Of a DNA stretch of 64,000 bases, positions 1 to 7,410 are shown in pieces (the first letter of the stretch is position 1; every line of letters begins with the position of its first letter). Origin of the DNA: Kutzneria kofuensis (GTDB lineage Bacteria; Actinomycetota; Actinomycetes; Mycobacteriales; Pseudonocardiaceae). The notes under the pieces were generated by a model, which was not told where the DNA came from, ran no database searches, and worked only from the letters and a program-made list of their open reading frames with translations. The stretch is from the NCBI RefSeq assembly GCF_014203355.1, contig NZ_JACHIR010000001.1:4032038-4096037 (forward strand). The letters are read 5' to 3'. The position numbers and the translations under genes are program-made.

Positions 1-286
1 TCTCGGCGACGATCGTCCAAGGCCGGCGCAGCGCCCAGCGGGCCGGGAAGAACAGGAACAGCAGCACCAGCGCGAGGATCAGCCAGCCCGGCACGACAAC
101 ACCGGCCGGCCGCCAGACCAGCAGCACGACGGTCAGGATGACCAGGATGGAGATCATGCCGATGCCCGGGCCGTGGCCGCCGGCCACGTCGTGCTCGAAG
201 TCGTCGGCCCCGTCCATGTTCGCCCACGACATGCGGCCCCGAACGGTCCACATCCGGCCGTCGGCACCACGTACCAACCGCGTCAT
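1..286 (-). CDS. small membrane protein, C-terminus outside window
   Basis: The gene runs leftward off the window edge; 95 residues are visible. The ATG at 286 is preceded by GAGGAGG at a good distance, so it is preferred over the GTG three bases earlier. The N-terminus is hydrophilic and carries the phrase RGRMSWANMDGADD. Two hydrophobic segments follow (about residues 44-60 and 66-80), joined by a short WRPAGVVVPGW turn. It looks like one of the small two-helix membrane proteins conserved in Pseudonocardiales. I know no function for it. It lies downstream of the sigma-factor gene on the same strand with about 120 bp between them. Confidence 0.6.
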   Translation of the reverse strand, partial: MTRLVRGADGRMWTVRGRMSWANMDGADDFEHDVAGGHGPGIGMISILVILTVVLLVWRPAGVVVPGWLILALVLLFLFFPARWALRRPWTIVAE

Positions 287-408
287 CACCGCCTCCTCGC
301 GATCGCGAACCGGTCACCGGAGCGTGTGTTCACGGTATCGCGATGGGACTGGACCCGGCGGGTGAACCTGTGCACGCGGCAATTGTGACGGTTCGCACCC
401 GCCCGCGC

Positions 409-1893
409 TCAACGGGGCGTTCGGGGCGCGGTCGGACCGGTCGCGGTTTCGGCCGGCATGCTGGTCGAGGTCGGTGTGGTCGTCGTCGGCGTGGCGGTGC
501 TCGAGGACTGCGGCGGCTTCTTCGGGGCCGTGGTCCTGGACGGCGTGCTCTTGCTCGGCTCGGTGGTCTCCGGCGTGGAGCTCTGCAGCACGGCGATCGT
601 CGGCGTGCTGTCGGAGCTGCTGGTCACCGGGTCGTCGAGCACTCGCCCGGAGGTGCCGGTCGGCGCGGTCGACGTCACGCTGGTGCTGGTCGGCGTGGGG
701 TCGGCGGCGACGCCGGTCTGCTGCGGCGGCGCCAGCTGGCCGCCGTGCTGGGCCGGCTGCTTGCCGAAGAACGCCGTCTTCGCGCCCTCGGCCGCCTGGA
801 ACTTGCCGGACGCGGGCTGGCCGCTGGCGAACGTGCTGGTCGGCATCGCCGACGTGCCGGCCTGGCCGTTGCCCGGGGTCGGTTGCCCCGGCGACGGCGC
901 GCAGTACGTGGACACGACCTGGTTGTCGCTGGGGTTGGGCAGCGCCTCGTGGGTGTGCGACAGCCACGGGCCGATGGCGATACCGAAGACACCGACGGCC
1001 GCGACCGAGCTGGCGGTCAGCGCCAGTTTCACCCGGGTCGCGAGCAAGGCGCCCTTACCGACGACGGCGGCGCCGAATCCGCCTCCAGTGGCGGCTTGGC
1101 TGGCGACGGCGGCGGTAGCGCCGAGGCCGACCACCGGCACGAGCACGCCGGCGTGCGCACGCAGCGCGGAGCAGACCTCGCGTAGCTCACCCTGCAGCGA
1201 CTTGCACTGGGCACAGCCGCGCAGGTGTGCCTTGATCCGACGGCCCTCAAGGCCCTTCACGGTGCCGGCGGTGTAGCCACCGAGCTTCTCCCGCACCGAC
1301 TGGCAGGCCGTCGCGCCGAGATCCTGCGTCAGATGCGCCTGCAGGTAGGCCGCGCGCAGACCGTCACGGGCGCGGCGGGCCAGCGCCGCGGTGGCGTTCG
1401 CGCTCAGGCCGAAATGCGGCGCGACCACTGCCGGCCGCTCGCCCTCCACCTCGACCTGCCACAACACCGTCCGCCAGCGCTCCGGCAGGCTGCTGAACGC
1501 CTGGCCGATCAACGTGCTCTCGGCCAGCCGTGACGAGTTGTCCGTGTACGGCTCCGCCCGGCGGTCCAGCTCCGCGTCCTCCACCGGCACGTCCCGCCGG
1601 CGGGCGCTCCACTCCCACGACACCCGGCGGGCCACCGTCAGCAGGTAGGTCCGCACGTGATCGGTCGGTCCGTTGCCGCGGCGCACCGCCTGCAACACGC
1701 GGAAGAAGGCCTCCGCGGTCAGGTCGTCGGCCTCCGCCGCGTCCCGCACCTGCTGCATGGCGAACCGGCGGACCGCGTCCGCGTGCCGCGAGAACAGCAG
1801 GCCGAACGCGCTGTCGTCGCCGGCGCGAAGTCTGTCGAGCAGGGCTTGGTCGTCATCGGCTCCCGCCGACACCGGGCGGCTGAACTCTGCCAT
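409..1893 (-). CDS. ECF-type sigma factor fused to zinc anti-sigma-like motif and membrane tail
   Basis: A 494-residue protein. Residues 1-165 form sigma-70 region 2 (phrase DLTAEAFFRVLQAV) and region 4 (SLPERWRTVLWQVEVEGERP), so it should direct RNA polymerase to a small regulon. A putative-zinc-finger motif H-x3-C-x2-C follows at His223, Cys227, Cys230, as in anti-sigma factors. A hydrophobic segment lies at about 285-305, and a long Ser/Thr/Pro-rich tail of about 170 residues is probably extracytoplasmic. The start at 1893 is chosen because GGGGAGGG lies just upstream; an in-frame start at 1959 is less likely. Sigma factors with C-terminal membrane extensions are known in Actinobacteria; the signal sensed here is unknown. 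Confidence 0.8.
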   Translation of the reverse strand: MAEFSRPVSAGADDDQALLDRLRAGDDSAFGLLFSRHADAVRRFAMQQVRDAAEADDLTAEAFFRVLQAVRRGNGPTDHVRTYLLTVARRVSWEWSARRRDVPVEDAELDRRAEPYTDNSSRLAESTLIGQAFSSLPERWRTVLWQVEVEGERPAVVAPHFGLSANATAALARRARDGLRAAYLQAHLTQDLGATACQSVREKLGGYTAGTVKGLEGRRIKAHLRGCAQCKSLQGELREVCSALRAHAGVLVPVVGLGATAAVASQAATGGGFGAAVVGKGALLATRVKLALTASSVAAVGVFGIAIGPWLSHTHEALPNPSDNQVVSTYCAPSPGQPTPGNGQAGTSAMPTSTFASGQPASGKFQAAEGAKTAFFGKQPAQHGGQLAPPQQTGVAADPTPTSTSVTSTAPTGTSGRVLDDPVTSSSDSTPTIAVLQSSTPETTEPSKSTPSRTTAPKKPPQSSSTATPTTTTPTSTSMPAETATGPTAPRTPR

Positions 1894-2132
1894 CCCCGCC
1901 CCCTCCCCAGCCGACGCCACCGAGTGGGTGACGATAATCCCACGAACAGGTGTAACCAAACGTAACAGGACAGGACAACCTGAGTCGTTCTTACAAGGTC
2001 GCCGACCACCGCTGATACCGCCGATTGGCCTCAGCCAGCCGTAATAACGCCTGGTGTCGGACCGGTCACGGCTCGGCGTCAGGTGGTCACGGCCGTGTCC
2101 TGCGACCCGCCCCGCTCCAGTAACCTTCAGCC

Positions 2133-2519
2133 GTGGTGGAGTGGCGTGGAGAAGCGTCGGCGCGGTTCCCCGAACTGCGTCCCTACCTCGAACGCGACTC
2201 CTGGTCCTGCCACGTCTTCCTGTTCGAGGTGCTGCAGCTCGCCCTCGAAGCGCACCGCTCCGGCGACGAGGAGCTGCTCGGCCGGGCCTACGGCTTCGCC
2301 CGCTGGTGCTTCGAACAACCCGGCCGGTTCCTGTCCAACGCCGCCGTCGTCAGCTTCTACGAACACGTCTTCGACGACTGGGACCTCCGCCACGACGTCG
2401 CCCACCGGCTCCCCACGGAGGTCATGGCCCAGGTCCGCCCCCTGTGGGAATGGCGCCTGCCCGCCGAGAAGTTAGCCGAGGTGGACCGGCTGCTGGGGGT
2501 CGCCGACCACCCCGCTTGA
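2133..2519 (+). CDS. hypothetical protein, 128 aa
   Basis: A compact, soluble, acidic protein with many Trp, Phe and Tyr residues (phrases LARCFEQ-like RWCFEQPGRFL and YEHVFDDWDLRHD). The composition is that of a folded helical domain and it shows clean GC3 bias, so the frame is probably real. It resembles the small acidic proteins grouped as DUF7674/immunity-like families, but this is a weak impression and no function is assigned. The GTG start at 2133 has no clear ribosome binding site and may be leaderless. It stands alone between the divergent sigma-factor gene and tRNA-Gly. Confidence 0.55.
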   Translation: MVEWRGEASARFPELRPYLERDSWSCHVFLFEVLQLALEAHRSGDEELLGRAYGFARWCFEQPGRFLSNAAVVSFYEHVFDDWDLRHDVAHRLPTEVMAQVRPLWEWRLPAEKLAEVDRLLGVADHPA

Positions 2520-2563
2520 AACCCCCTCCCGCGCATGGGATATGCTGTGCGCAGCACGGCGTT

Positions 2564-2636
2564 GCGGACGTAGCGCAGTTGGTAGCGCATCACCTTGCCA
2601 AGGTGAGGGTCGCGAGTTCGAGTCTCGTCGTCCGCT
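2564..2636 (+). tRNA. tRNA-Gly (GCC)
   Basis: A 73-nt cloverleaf with 7-bp acceptor stem GCGGACG/CGTCCGC, D-stem GCGC/GCGC, anticodon stem TCACC/GGTGA around the loop TTGCCAA (anticodon GCC), and T-arm GCGAG-TTCGAGT-CTCGT. The CCA end is not encoded. It reads Gly GGC/GGT codons, which dominate at this GC content. Confidence 0.95.
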
Positions 2637-2643
2637 CGGGGTT

Positions 2644-2684
2644 GAGGGGTCTGTGGTCGCAAAAAGCGCTCCCACAGACCCCTC
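2644..2684 (+). terminator. Rho-independent-like terminator after tRNA-Gly
   Basis: A perfect 13-bp inverted repeat (GAGGGGTCTGTGG at 2644-2656 and CCACAGACCCCTC at 2672-2684) with a 15-nt loop, followed by the T-rich stretch TTATTTT. It begins 8 bp after the tRNA. A second GC palindrome (GGGGGGCCGAGCCCCCC, 2695-2711) follows directly. Confidence 0.75.
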
Positions 2685-2845
2685 GCCATTATTTTGGGGG
2701 GCCGAGCCCCCCCACGCACTAGCTGGGCGGTGTTCTGAAGGCGGCTGGCCCTTCCAACCCCTGGCTTCCTGGCCCTTCTGGCGGCTGCTGGTCCTTGGCC
2801 CGGGTTCTGCTTCGTCAGGCCGTTTCCGACTTCCTCCTGGTGCCT

Positions 2846-3181
2846 TCAGACTTCCAGGCGGTACATGCCGAAGATCATGAAGGCGGTTTCGAAGCGGATG
2901 GCGAGATCGCTGAAGCCGTTGCCCCAGACGCGGACGGAGAGGACCTCGGTGCCGGGGCTGGTGGCGAAGGCGAGGGTCACGTCGGAATCACCCTCGAGGG
3001 GGAACTCGTACCAGCCGTCCTGGGCGGTGGAGTCGCTGGTCATCAGGCCCAGATCGACGTTGCGCCAGTCGCCGTCCTCCAGCTGCTGGCCGGCGAAGGT
3101 GCTGGCCACCTCGACGAAGGCCTTCGCGTTCTGGGCCAGGATCCAGCCCTCGGCGAGCAGCTCACCCTTGCTCTTGCTGAT
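2846..3181 (-). CDS. conserved hypothetical protein with a non-canonical start
   Basis: The frame encodes about 112 residues that read as one folded domain (phrases GELLAEGWILAQNAKAF, DGWYEFPLEGDSDVTLAF, VLSVRVWGNG). The first ATG or GTG in frame is at 3109, which would cut off the conserved-looking N-terminus ISKSKGELLAEG. Upstream there is a clear GGGAGG followed at five bases by ATC AGC AAG AGC, preceded by GTC. The protein therefore either starts at ATC (3181), or a GTG/ATG has been lost by mutation or sequencing error. It lies 50 bp downstream of the chitinase gene on the same strand. No function is known; I do not recognise the family with certainty. Confidence 0.6.
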   Translation of the reverse strand: MSKSKGELLAEGWILAQNAKAFVEVASTFAGQQLEDGDWRNVDLGLMTSDSTAQDGWYEFPLEGDSDVTLAFATSPGTEVLSVRVWGNGFSDLAIRFETAFMIFGMYRLEV

Positions 3182-3231
3182 GACGGCCTCCCGGGGTGGG
3201 CCGGCGCTGCGCCCACCCCGGAAGGGTGCGG

Positions 3232-4827
3232 TCAGCTGCCGAAGTACGAGGTGAAGTTGGTGGCGAACTCCCAGTTGTTGAACTTATCCCAGTTGATGGA
3301 CCAGGTCATCAGGCCGCGAAGGTCGGGATGGCGGCCGTGCACGGCATAGCCGCCGCAGTTGGAGCCCTTGGTCAGGCAGTCAAGAGCCTGATCGAGAGTG
3401 CCGGTGGGGATCCAGCCGTTGCCGGCGTTCTGGTTGGCGGGAACGCCGATGGCGACCTGGCCGGGGCTCAGCGCCGGGAACATGCGTGAAGTGTTGCCGG
3501 CCACCGGGAAGCCGGTCAGCAGCATGTCGGTCATGGCGATGTGGAAGTCCGCCCCGCCCATCTGGTGGTACTGGTTGTCCAGGCCCATGATCGGCCCCGA
3601 GTTGTAGTCCTGGACGGTGAGCAGTGTCAGGGAGTCCCGCAGCGCGTAGATCACGGGCAGGAAGGCGCCGGCGCGCGGGTCCTGGGCGTTGTTCGGGCCG
3701 GGACCGTAGAACTGGTAGCCGAGCTGCACGAAGAACGTCTCCGGCGCCATCGTGAGCACGAACTTGGTGCCGTAGCGGGCCTTGAGCTGCTTGAGGGCCG
3801 AGATCAGGTTGACCACGACCGGGGTGGTCGGGCTGCGGAAGTCGGAGTCGCCGGCCTGCAGCGACAGGGACTGGTTCTCGAAGTCGATGTCGACGCCGTC
3901 CAGGCCCCACCGGTCGATGATCGCGCTCACCGAGTTGACGAAGTTCGTCGCGGCGGCGGCCGAGGTCAGCTTCACCTCGCCGTTGGCGCCGCCGATGGAG
4001 ATGACCACCTTCTTGCCCTTGGCCTGCTGCGCCTTGATGCCGGCCAGGAAGTCGGCGTCGCTCTCCACGCCCGCGCACTCGCTGGCCGAGCAGCGGTTGA
4101 ACACGATGTTGCCGTTGCCGGCGGAGTCCGCGAAGGCCAGGTCGATCACGTTCCACGCGGCCGGCACGCTCGCGATCGGCTGGTAGCCGGAGCCGTTGGC
4201 GAAGCTGGAGTGCAGGTAGCCGACGAGGGCGTGGGTGGGCAGGCCGGAGCTGGGCGGGGTGGTCGGCCCGGTCGTGGTCGTGGTGGTCGTCGTCGTGGTT
4301 GTTGTGGTGGTGGTCGTCGTGGGCGGCGGCTGGTTGCCAGCCGGGCCGGTCAGCGACACATCGTCGAGGTAGTAGGTCGGCTGCCCGTACCAGCCGTGCA
4401 CGTAGATCGTGACGCTCGTGGTGGACGCGCCGGTGGTGAACGACGTGGACAGCTGCTGCCAGCTGGAGCTGGACGTCCAGGTCTGCGGATCCGTCGTGCC
4501 GGTGCCGGTGGCGCCGAGGTAGACGTAGCTGCCCTGGACCCAGGCGGACAGCGTGTACTGCGAGTTCGGCTGCACGCTGACCTGTTGGGAGCACTGGGCG
4601 AAGTTCTGGCCGGCGGGCGTGCCGGCGACGGCGCCGGAACCCGAGTGCGTCGGCGCGCCGGCGGCCGCGGCCGCCGAGCAGGTCCAGCCGGACAGGCCGG
4701 ACTCGAAGCCGGGATTGGCCGCCAGGTTGGCGGTGGCGCCGGTCGCGGGCTGGGCCACGATCGCCAGCGTGACCAGGGCGGTTGCGGTGAGACCGGCTAA
4801 CACGTGAAGCAGGGAGCTGCGGGTCAT
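3232..4827 (-). CDS. secreted GH18 chitinase with N-terminal carbohydrate-binding module
   Basis: A 531-residue secreted enzyme that should hydrolyse chitin beta-1,4 links outside the cell. In order: signal peptide (about 1-29), a jelly-roll carbohydrate-binding module of the CBM4/9-like type (about 33-160, from NPGFESGLSGW to YYLDDVSL), a poly-Thr linker (about 167-190) and a GH18 barrel (about 200-531). The GH18 signature DGVDIDFE is intact at residues 310-317, so the proton donor is Glu317; SxGG is present as SIGGANG. The ATG at 4827 has GGAGG six bases upstream. Two DasR-type operators lie just upstream, so induction by chitin-derived N-acetylglucosamine is likely. Confidence 0.93.
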   Translation of the reverse strand: MTRSSLLHVLAGLTATALVTLAIVAQPATGATANLAANPGFESGLSGWTCSAAAAAGAPTHSGSGAVAGTPAGQNFAQCSQQVSVQPNSQYTLSAWVQGSYVYLGATGTGTTDPQTWTSSSSWQQLSTSFTTGASTTSVTIYVHGWYGQPTYYLDDVSLTGPAGNQPPPTTTTTTTTTTTTTTTTTGPTTPPSSGLPTHALVGYLHSSFANGSGYQPIASVPAAWNVIDLAFADSAGNGNIVFNRCSASECAGVESDADFLAGIKAQQAKGKKVVISIGGANGEVKLTSAAAATNFVNSVSAIIDRWGLDGVDIDFENQSLSLQAGDSDFRSPTTPVVVNLISALKQLKARYGTKFVLTMAPETFFVQLGYQFYGPGPNNAQDPRAGAFLPVIYALRDSLTLLTVQDYNSGPIMGLDNQYHQMGGADFHIAMTDMLLTGFPVAGNTSRMFPALSPGQVAIGVPANQNAGNGWIPTGTLDQALDCLTKGSNCGGYAVHGRHPDLRGLMTWSINWDKFNNWEFATNFTSYFGS

Positions 4828-4863
4828 GCGTGCCTCCACAGGGTGCGATCCGCGGTGCCCGAA

Positions 4864-4879
4864 AGTGGACTAGACCACA
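4864..4879. promoter_or_regulatory. DasR-type operator (dre), site 1
   Basis: AGTGGACTAGACCACA differs at four of 16 positions from the DasR-responsive consensus ACTGGTCTAGACCACT known from Streptomyces; the conserved CTAGACCAC half is intact. It lies 37 bp upstream of the chitinase start codon. DasR is a GntR-family repressor released by glucosamine-6-phosphate. Confidence 0.7.
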
Positions 4880-4890
4880 TTTTCGGTGTC

Positions 4891-4904
4891 AAGGTCTAGA
4901 CCAA
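4891..4904. promoter_or_regulatory. DasR-type operator (dre), site 2
   Basis: AAGGTCTAGACCAA contains the perfect palindromic core GGTCTAGACC at 4893-4902. It lies 28 bp (centre to centre, about 26) from site 1. Paired sites of this kind are the classical direct repeats in streptomycete chitinase promoters. Confidence 0.75.
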
Positions 4905-5048
4905 AATCGGTGGAGCGGTCCTGGGCGGCGGGCGAGGCCCGCAAGCGCGGCCGGCCGGCGGCGGCCCGACGCCGATCAGCCCGACGGGCGCGGGCTGTGG
5001 CTGGTCAACGGGTCGTCGCCGGCCGGCACGGTGGTGCGGGTACGGATG

Positions 5049-5933
5049 TCACACGGTCGCTGAGGACCCCGCGCGGGCGGCGTTGTCGGCGATCGCGTCC
5101 ACGATCTGTGGCCAGGCCGGCGCCGGGAGGTCGTGGCCCATGCCGGGGATGACCAACAGCCGCGAGTTCGGGATCGCGGCCGCGGTGGCCTTGCCCCCGG
5201 AGACGTTGAGCAGCGGGTCCGCCTCACCGTGGATCACCAGTGTCGGCACCGTCACCGAGCGCAGGCCCTCCGTGCGGTCGCCGGAGGCGATGATCGCGGC
5301 GAACTGGCGGACGAAGCCCATCGGCCGGCGGGCCCGCTCGAACGAGGCCTTGCCCGCGGCGCGGACGCGTTCCTCGTCGAACGGGAAGCCGGTCGAGCCG
5401 ATCACCCTGCTCGCCCGGACCGCGGCCTCCCCGGCCTCCTCGGCGGTCTGCGGCGGCGGGGCCTGCAGCGCCGCCATCGCCTCCGGCGTGGACGCGCCGA
5501 CCGTGGTGTCGCCGGTGGTGGACATGATCGAGCAGGCGGACAGCAGCCGGTCGGGGTGCCGGATCAGCAGCTCCTGGACGATCATTCCGCCCATCGACGC
5601 GCCCACCACGTGCGCCCGGTCGATGCCCAGCTCGGCCAGCAACGCCGCGGCATCGTCGGCCATGTCCGCCAGCTTGTACGGAGCCGAGGAGGCGTCGCCG
5701 GCCATCACCGCGGCGGCGTCCACCGGGTGGTCGTCGAAGGACTGCGACAGGCCGGCGTCGCGGTTGTCGAACCGGATCACGTGGAATCCCTTGTCCACCA
5801 ACAGCTGGCACAGCCCCGGGTCCCAGGCGGTCATCTGCGCGCCGAGGCCCATCACCAGCAGCAGGGCGGGATCGGCCGGGTCGCCGAAGGTGTCGTACTC
5901 CAGCGTGATCCCGTTCGCGGTCAGTTGCGGCAT
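5049..5933 (-). CDS. alpha/beta hydrolase
   Basis: A 294-residue alpha/beta hydrolase. The nucleophile elbow is GASMGG with Ser113; the oxyanion region is LLLVMGLGAQ, the acid is probably in HGEADPLL and the catalytic His is in PGMGHDLP near the C-terminus. The overall pattern (MGLGAQMTAW, VIRFDNRDAGLS) is that of the RdmC/aclacinomycin-methylesterase-like group of hydrolases, which are often annotated only as alpha/beta hydrolases; the substrate cannot be read. The start at 5933 gives the conserved N-terminus MPQLTANGITLEYDTFG. It follows the 122-residue membrane protein on the same strand, separated by 16 bp. Confidence 0.85.
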   Translation of the reverse strand: MPQLTANGITLEYDTFGDPADPALLLVMGLGAQMTAWDPGLCQLLVDKGFHVIRFDNRDAGLSQSFDDHPVDAAAVMAGDASSAPYKLADMADDAAALLAELGIDRAHVVGASMGGMIVQELLIRHPDRLLSACSIMSTTGDTTVGASTPEAMAALQAPPPQTAEEAGEAAVRASRVIGSTGFPFDEERVRAAGKASFERARRPMGFVRQFAAIIASGDRTEGLRSVTVPTLVIHGEADPLLNVSGGKATAAAIPNSRLLVIPGMGHDLPAPAWPQIVDAIADNAARAGSSATV

Positions 5934-5949
5934 CGAGTGTCGTGTCCCT

Positions 5950-6318
5950 TCACAGATCCGGCAGCGGGTCCGGCGGGAGCCCGGCCCGGTCGGCGTGCGC
6001 CGCGTCCGCGGCCCGCGCCACCGGCACGTACTCCTCGTCGATCTCCAGCCGCATCGTGCCCAACTCGATGATCTGCCCATCCGCCATCGGCTCCGGCGAG
6101 AGCCGGACCGAACGCGGGAAGGTCGCCCACACCGACTCGGGCACGTGCCGCTGGAAGAACTTGCAGGCCAACAGAGTGACCCCGGAGGTGCCAACAACGA
6201 CGAGCAAGCTGATCATCCCCGGCTGGCCTACCGACAGCGCCGGGAACACGTACTCGATCTGCTCACCCGGCGGCAGCAGCGCCCGGCACAGCTGCCTGAC
6301 CTCGGACGACAGGGCCAC
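5950..6318 (-). CDS. hypothetical membrane-associated protein, 122 aa
   Basis: The protein has a short soluble N-terminus (VRQLCRALLPPGEQIEYVFPAL), a single hydrophobic stretch (about residues 35-50), then a beta-rich segment and an acidic tail rich in Ala and Pro. The pattern resembles PH-like membrane proteins of Pseudonocardiales, with the phrase QHVPESVW and RLSPEPMADGQIIELG. No catalytic motif is visible and the function is unknown. It sits in a leftward run of small genes (6621 to 5049) with 15-bp gaps, suggesting one transcript. Confidence 0.65.
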   Translation of the reverse strand: MALSSEVRQLCRALLPPGEQIEYVFPALSVGQPGMISLLVVVGTSGVTLLACKFFQRHVPESVWATFPRSVRLSPEPMADGQIIELGTMRLEIDEEYVPVARAADAAHADRAGLPPDPLPDL

Positions 6319-6333
6319 GAATCCAGTCTGCCA

Positions 6334-6621
6334 TCAGTCGACCCGGAACGGATCGTGCTCGGCGATCAACTTGTCCACCCGGGCCCGGTCGACGCGGTGC
6401 GCGAGGCTGGTGTCCTCGTGCCGGTCGCGCACGACCTTGGCCAGCGTGAACGCGGACGTCACGGTGTAGAGCACGCCGACCGCCAGGAAAGCTCTGATCC
6501 ACGGGTCGACCGGCAGCAACGCGACCCCGACCGCCACCGCCAGCAGCGACAGGCCGAACGAGATCGCGGCCTGGGCGAAGAAGGCGGGGGTCGGACCGGA
6601 CGCGGGAGGCGAGGTTGTCAT
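6334..6621 (-). CDS. YiaA/YiaB-family two-helix membrane protein
   Basis: A 95-residue protein with two hydrophobic helices (about 14-38 and 42-62) linked by DPWIRAF, then a basic cytoplasmic tail with DRHEDTSLAHRVDRAR. The spacing and the phrases SFGLSLLAVAVG and AFTLAKVVRDRHE fit the YiaAB two-helix family, whose members are bacterial inner-membrane proteins of unknown role. The ATG at 6621 follows GAGAGGG-like sequence in the region ccctctcttccatg on the complementary strand. First gene of the short leftward run ending with the alpha/beta hydrolase. Confidence 0.75.
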   Translation of the reverse strand: MTTSPPASGPTPAFFAQAAISFGLSLLAVAVGVALLPVDPWIRAFLAVGVLYTVTSAFTLAKVVRDRHEDTSLAHRVDRARVDKLIAEHDPFRVD

Positions 6622-6665
6622 GGAAGAGAGGGTCCCGGGCCGGGACCCTCCCGTCTTGAGTACAG

Positions 6666-7046
6666 CTACTCAGTTGACGACCATTCCCGCAGGGTCGCCG
6701 CCACCGTATCCAGGTCGTCCGATTCGCCGGCCGCCGCCGCGAGCACGAATTCCACGGCCCGATCCTCGTCCGGCGTGAAATCGATGCCGTTCAACGCCAG
6801 GAACACCCGGGCCGCGACCCAGGCCAGCCGTTTGTTGCCGTCGATCAGCGGGTGGTTGCGCAGCACGGAGTGCATCAGCGCGGCCGCCTTCCGGTGCGGA
6901 TCCGGATAGGCCTGCTCGCCGAACATCGTCGTCATCGGCCGGGCCGCCGCCGAGTCGATCAGCCCCGCGTCCCGGACCAGCGCCTCGCCGCCCATCGTGG
7001 CGTGCGCGATCGCCAGCAGGTCGGCCGTCGTCAGGTACCTGGTCAT
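6666..7046 (-). CDS. doc: Doc-type toxin (Fic/Doc fold)
   Basis: A 126-residue death-on-curing homologue. The Fic/Doc signature HPLIDGNKRLAW (family pattern HxFxDGNKR) is present at about residues 64-75, so the His and the phosphate-binding loop are intact. Known Doc proteins phosphorylate translation factor EF-Tu at a conserved threonine and stop protein synthesis. The length matches the family. The start codon overlaps the stop of the upstream antitoxin gene by 4 bp, so translation is probably coupled. It lies at the end of the leftward run next to membrane-protein genes and is probably a small chromosomal toxin-antitoxin module. Confidence 0.85.
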   Translation of the reverse strand: MTRYLTTADLLAIAHATMGGEALVRDAGLIDSAAARPMTTMFGEQAYPDPHRKAAALMHSVLRNHPLIDGNKRLAWVAARVFLALNGIDFTPDEDRAVEFVLAAAAGESDDLDTVAATLREWSSTE

Positions 7047-7249
7047 GCCGTGCCCAGCCGGTACACGATCGCCGCGTCCTTGGTCAGGACCCGCTCCGCG
7101 ATCGCCATCACCTCGGCGTGCCGCCGCGCGTCCAGCGCTTCCGCGATCACCGATGCCGCGAATTCCGCCTCCGTCGCGCCGGCGGCGTCGGCCGCCGCGC
7201 GCAGTTCGACGTCGAGTTCCTCAGGCAGATGCACGGTCAGGGTGGTCAC
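7043..7249 (-). CDS. ribbon-helix-helix antitoxin partner of Doc
   Basis: A 68-residue protein. The N-terminus TLTVHLPEELDVELRAAADAAG is a ribbon-helix-helix (CopG/Arc-like) DNA-binding strand plus first helix, and the remainder is helical and would wrap the toxin. It should neutralise Doc and repress the shared promoter. The order antitoxin-then-toxin and the 4-bp overlap are typical. The ATG at 7249 is the only sensible start. No palindrome long enough to be called its operator was found in the 160 bp upstream. Confidence 0.8.
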   Translation of the reverse strand: MTTLTVHLPEELDVELRAAADAAGATEAEFAASVIAEALDARRHAEVMAIAERVLTKDAAIVYRLGTA

Positions 7250-7346
7250 CGCACGACCTTAGCGACCGGCGGCGACAAGCCGGACCTCGTTCATCGCCGG
7301 GGCATGACAGCCGAAAGGCAGCTCGGCATCGTTCCGGTTCACTATG

Positions 7347-7375
7347 TTGTGACGAGCGGACACGCCTGGTAGCAA
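7347..7375 (+). promoter_or_regulatory. candidate housekeeping-type promoter of the surface-glycan locus
   Basis: TTGTGA (7347-7352), 17-bp spacer, TAGCAA (7370-7375). The predicted start would leave a leader of about 30 bases with GGAGG at 7400-7404 before the GTG at 7411. Match to the consensus is moderate. Confidence 0.3.
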
Positions 7376-7410
7376 GGCCGGACACGTGCCGCGGACCCCG
7401 GAGGATGATC

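Noticed and set aside
4260-4330. GTC/GTG microsatellite as a possible phase-variable tract
   Set aside because: It encodes the poly-Thr linker of the chitinase with mixed Thr codons, so it is not a pure simple repeat.
3541-4800. 419-codon open frame antisense to the chitinase gene
   Set aside because: Composition is Gly/Arg/Val-rich shadow sequence caused by GC3 bias of the real gene on the other strand.
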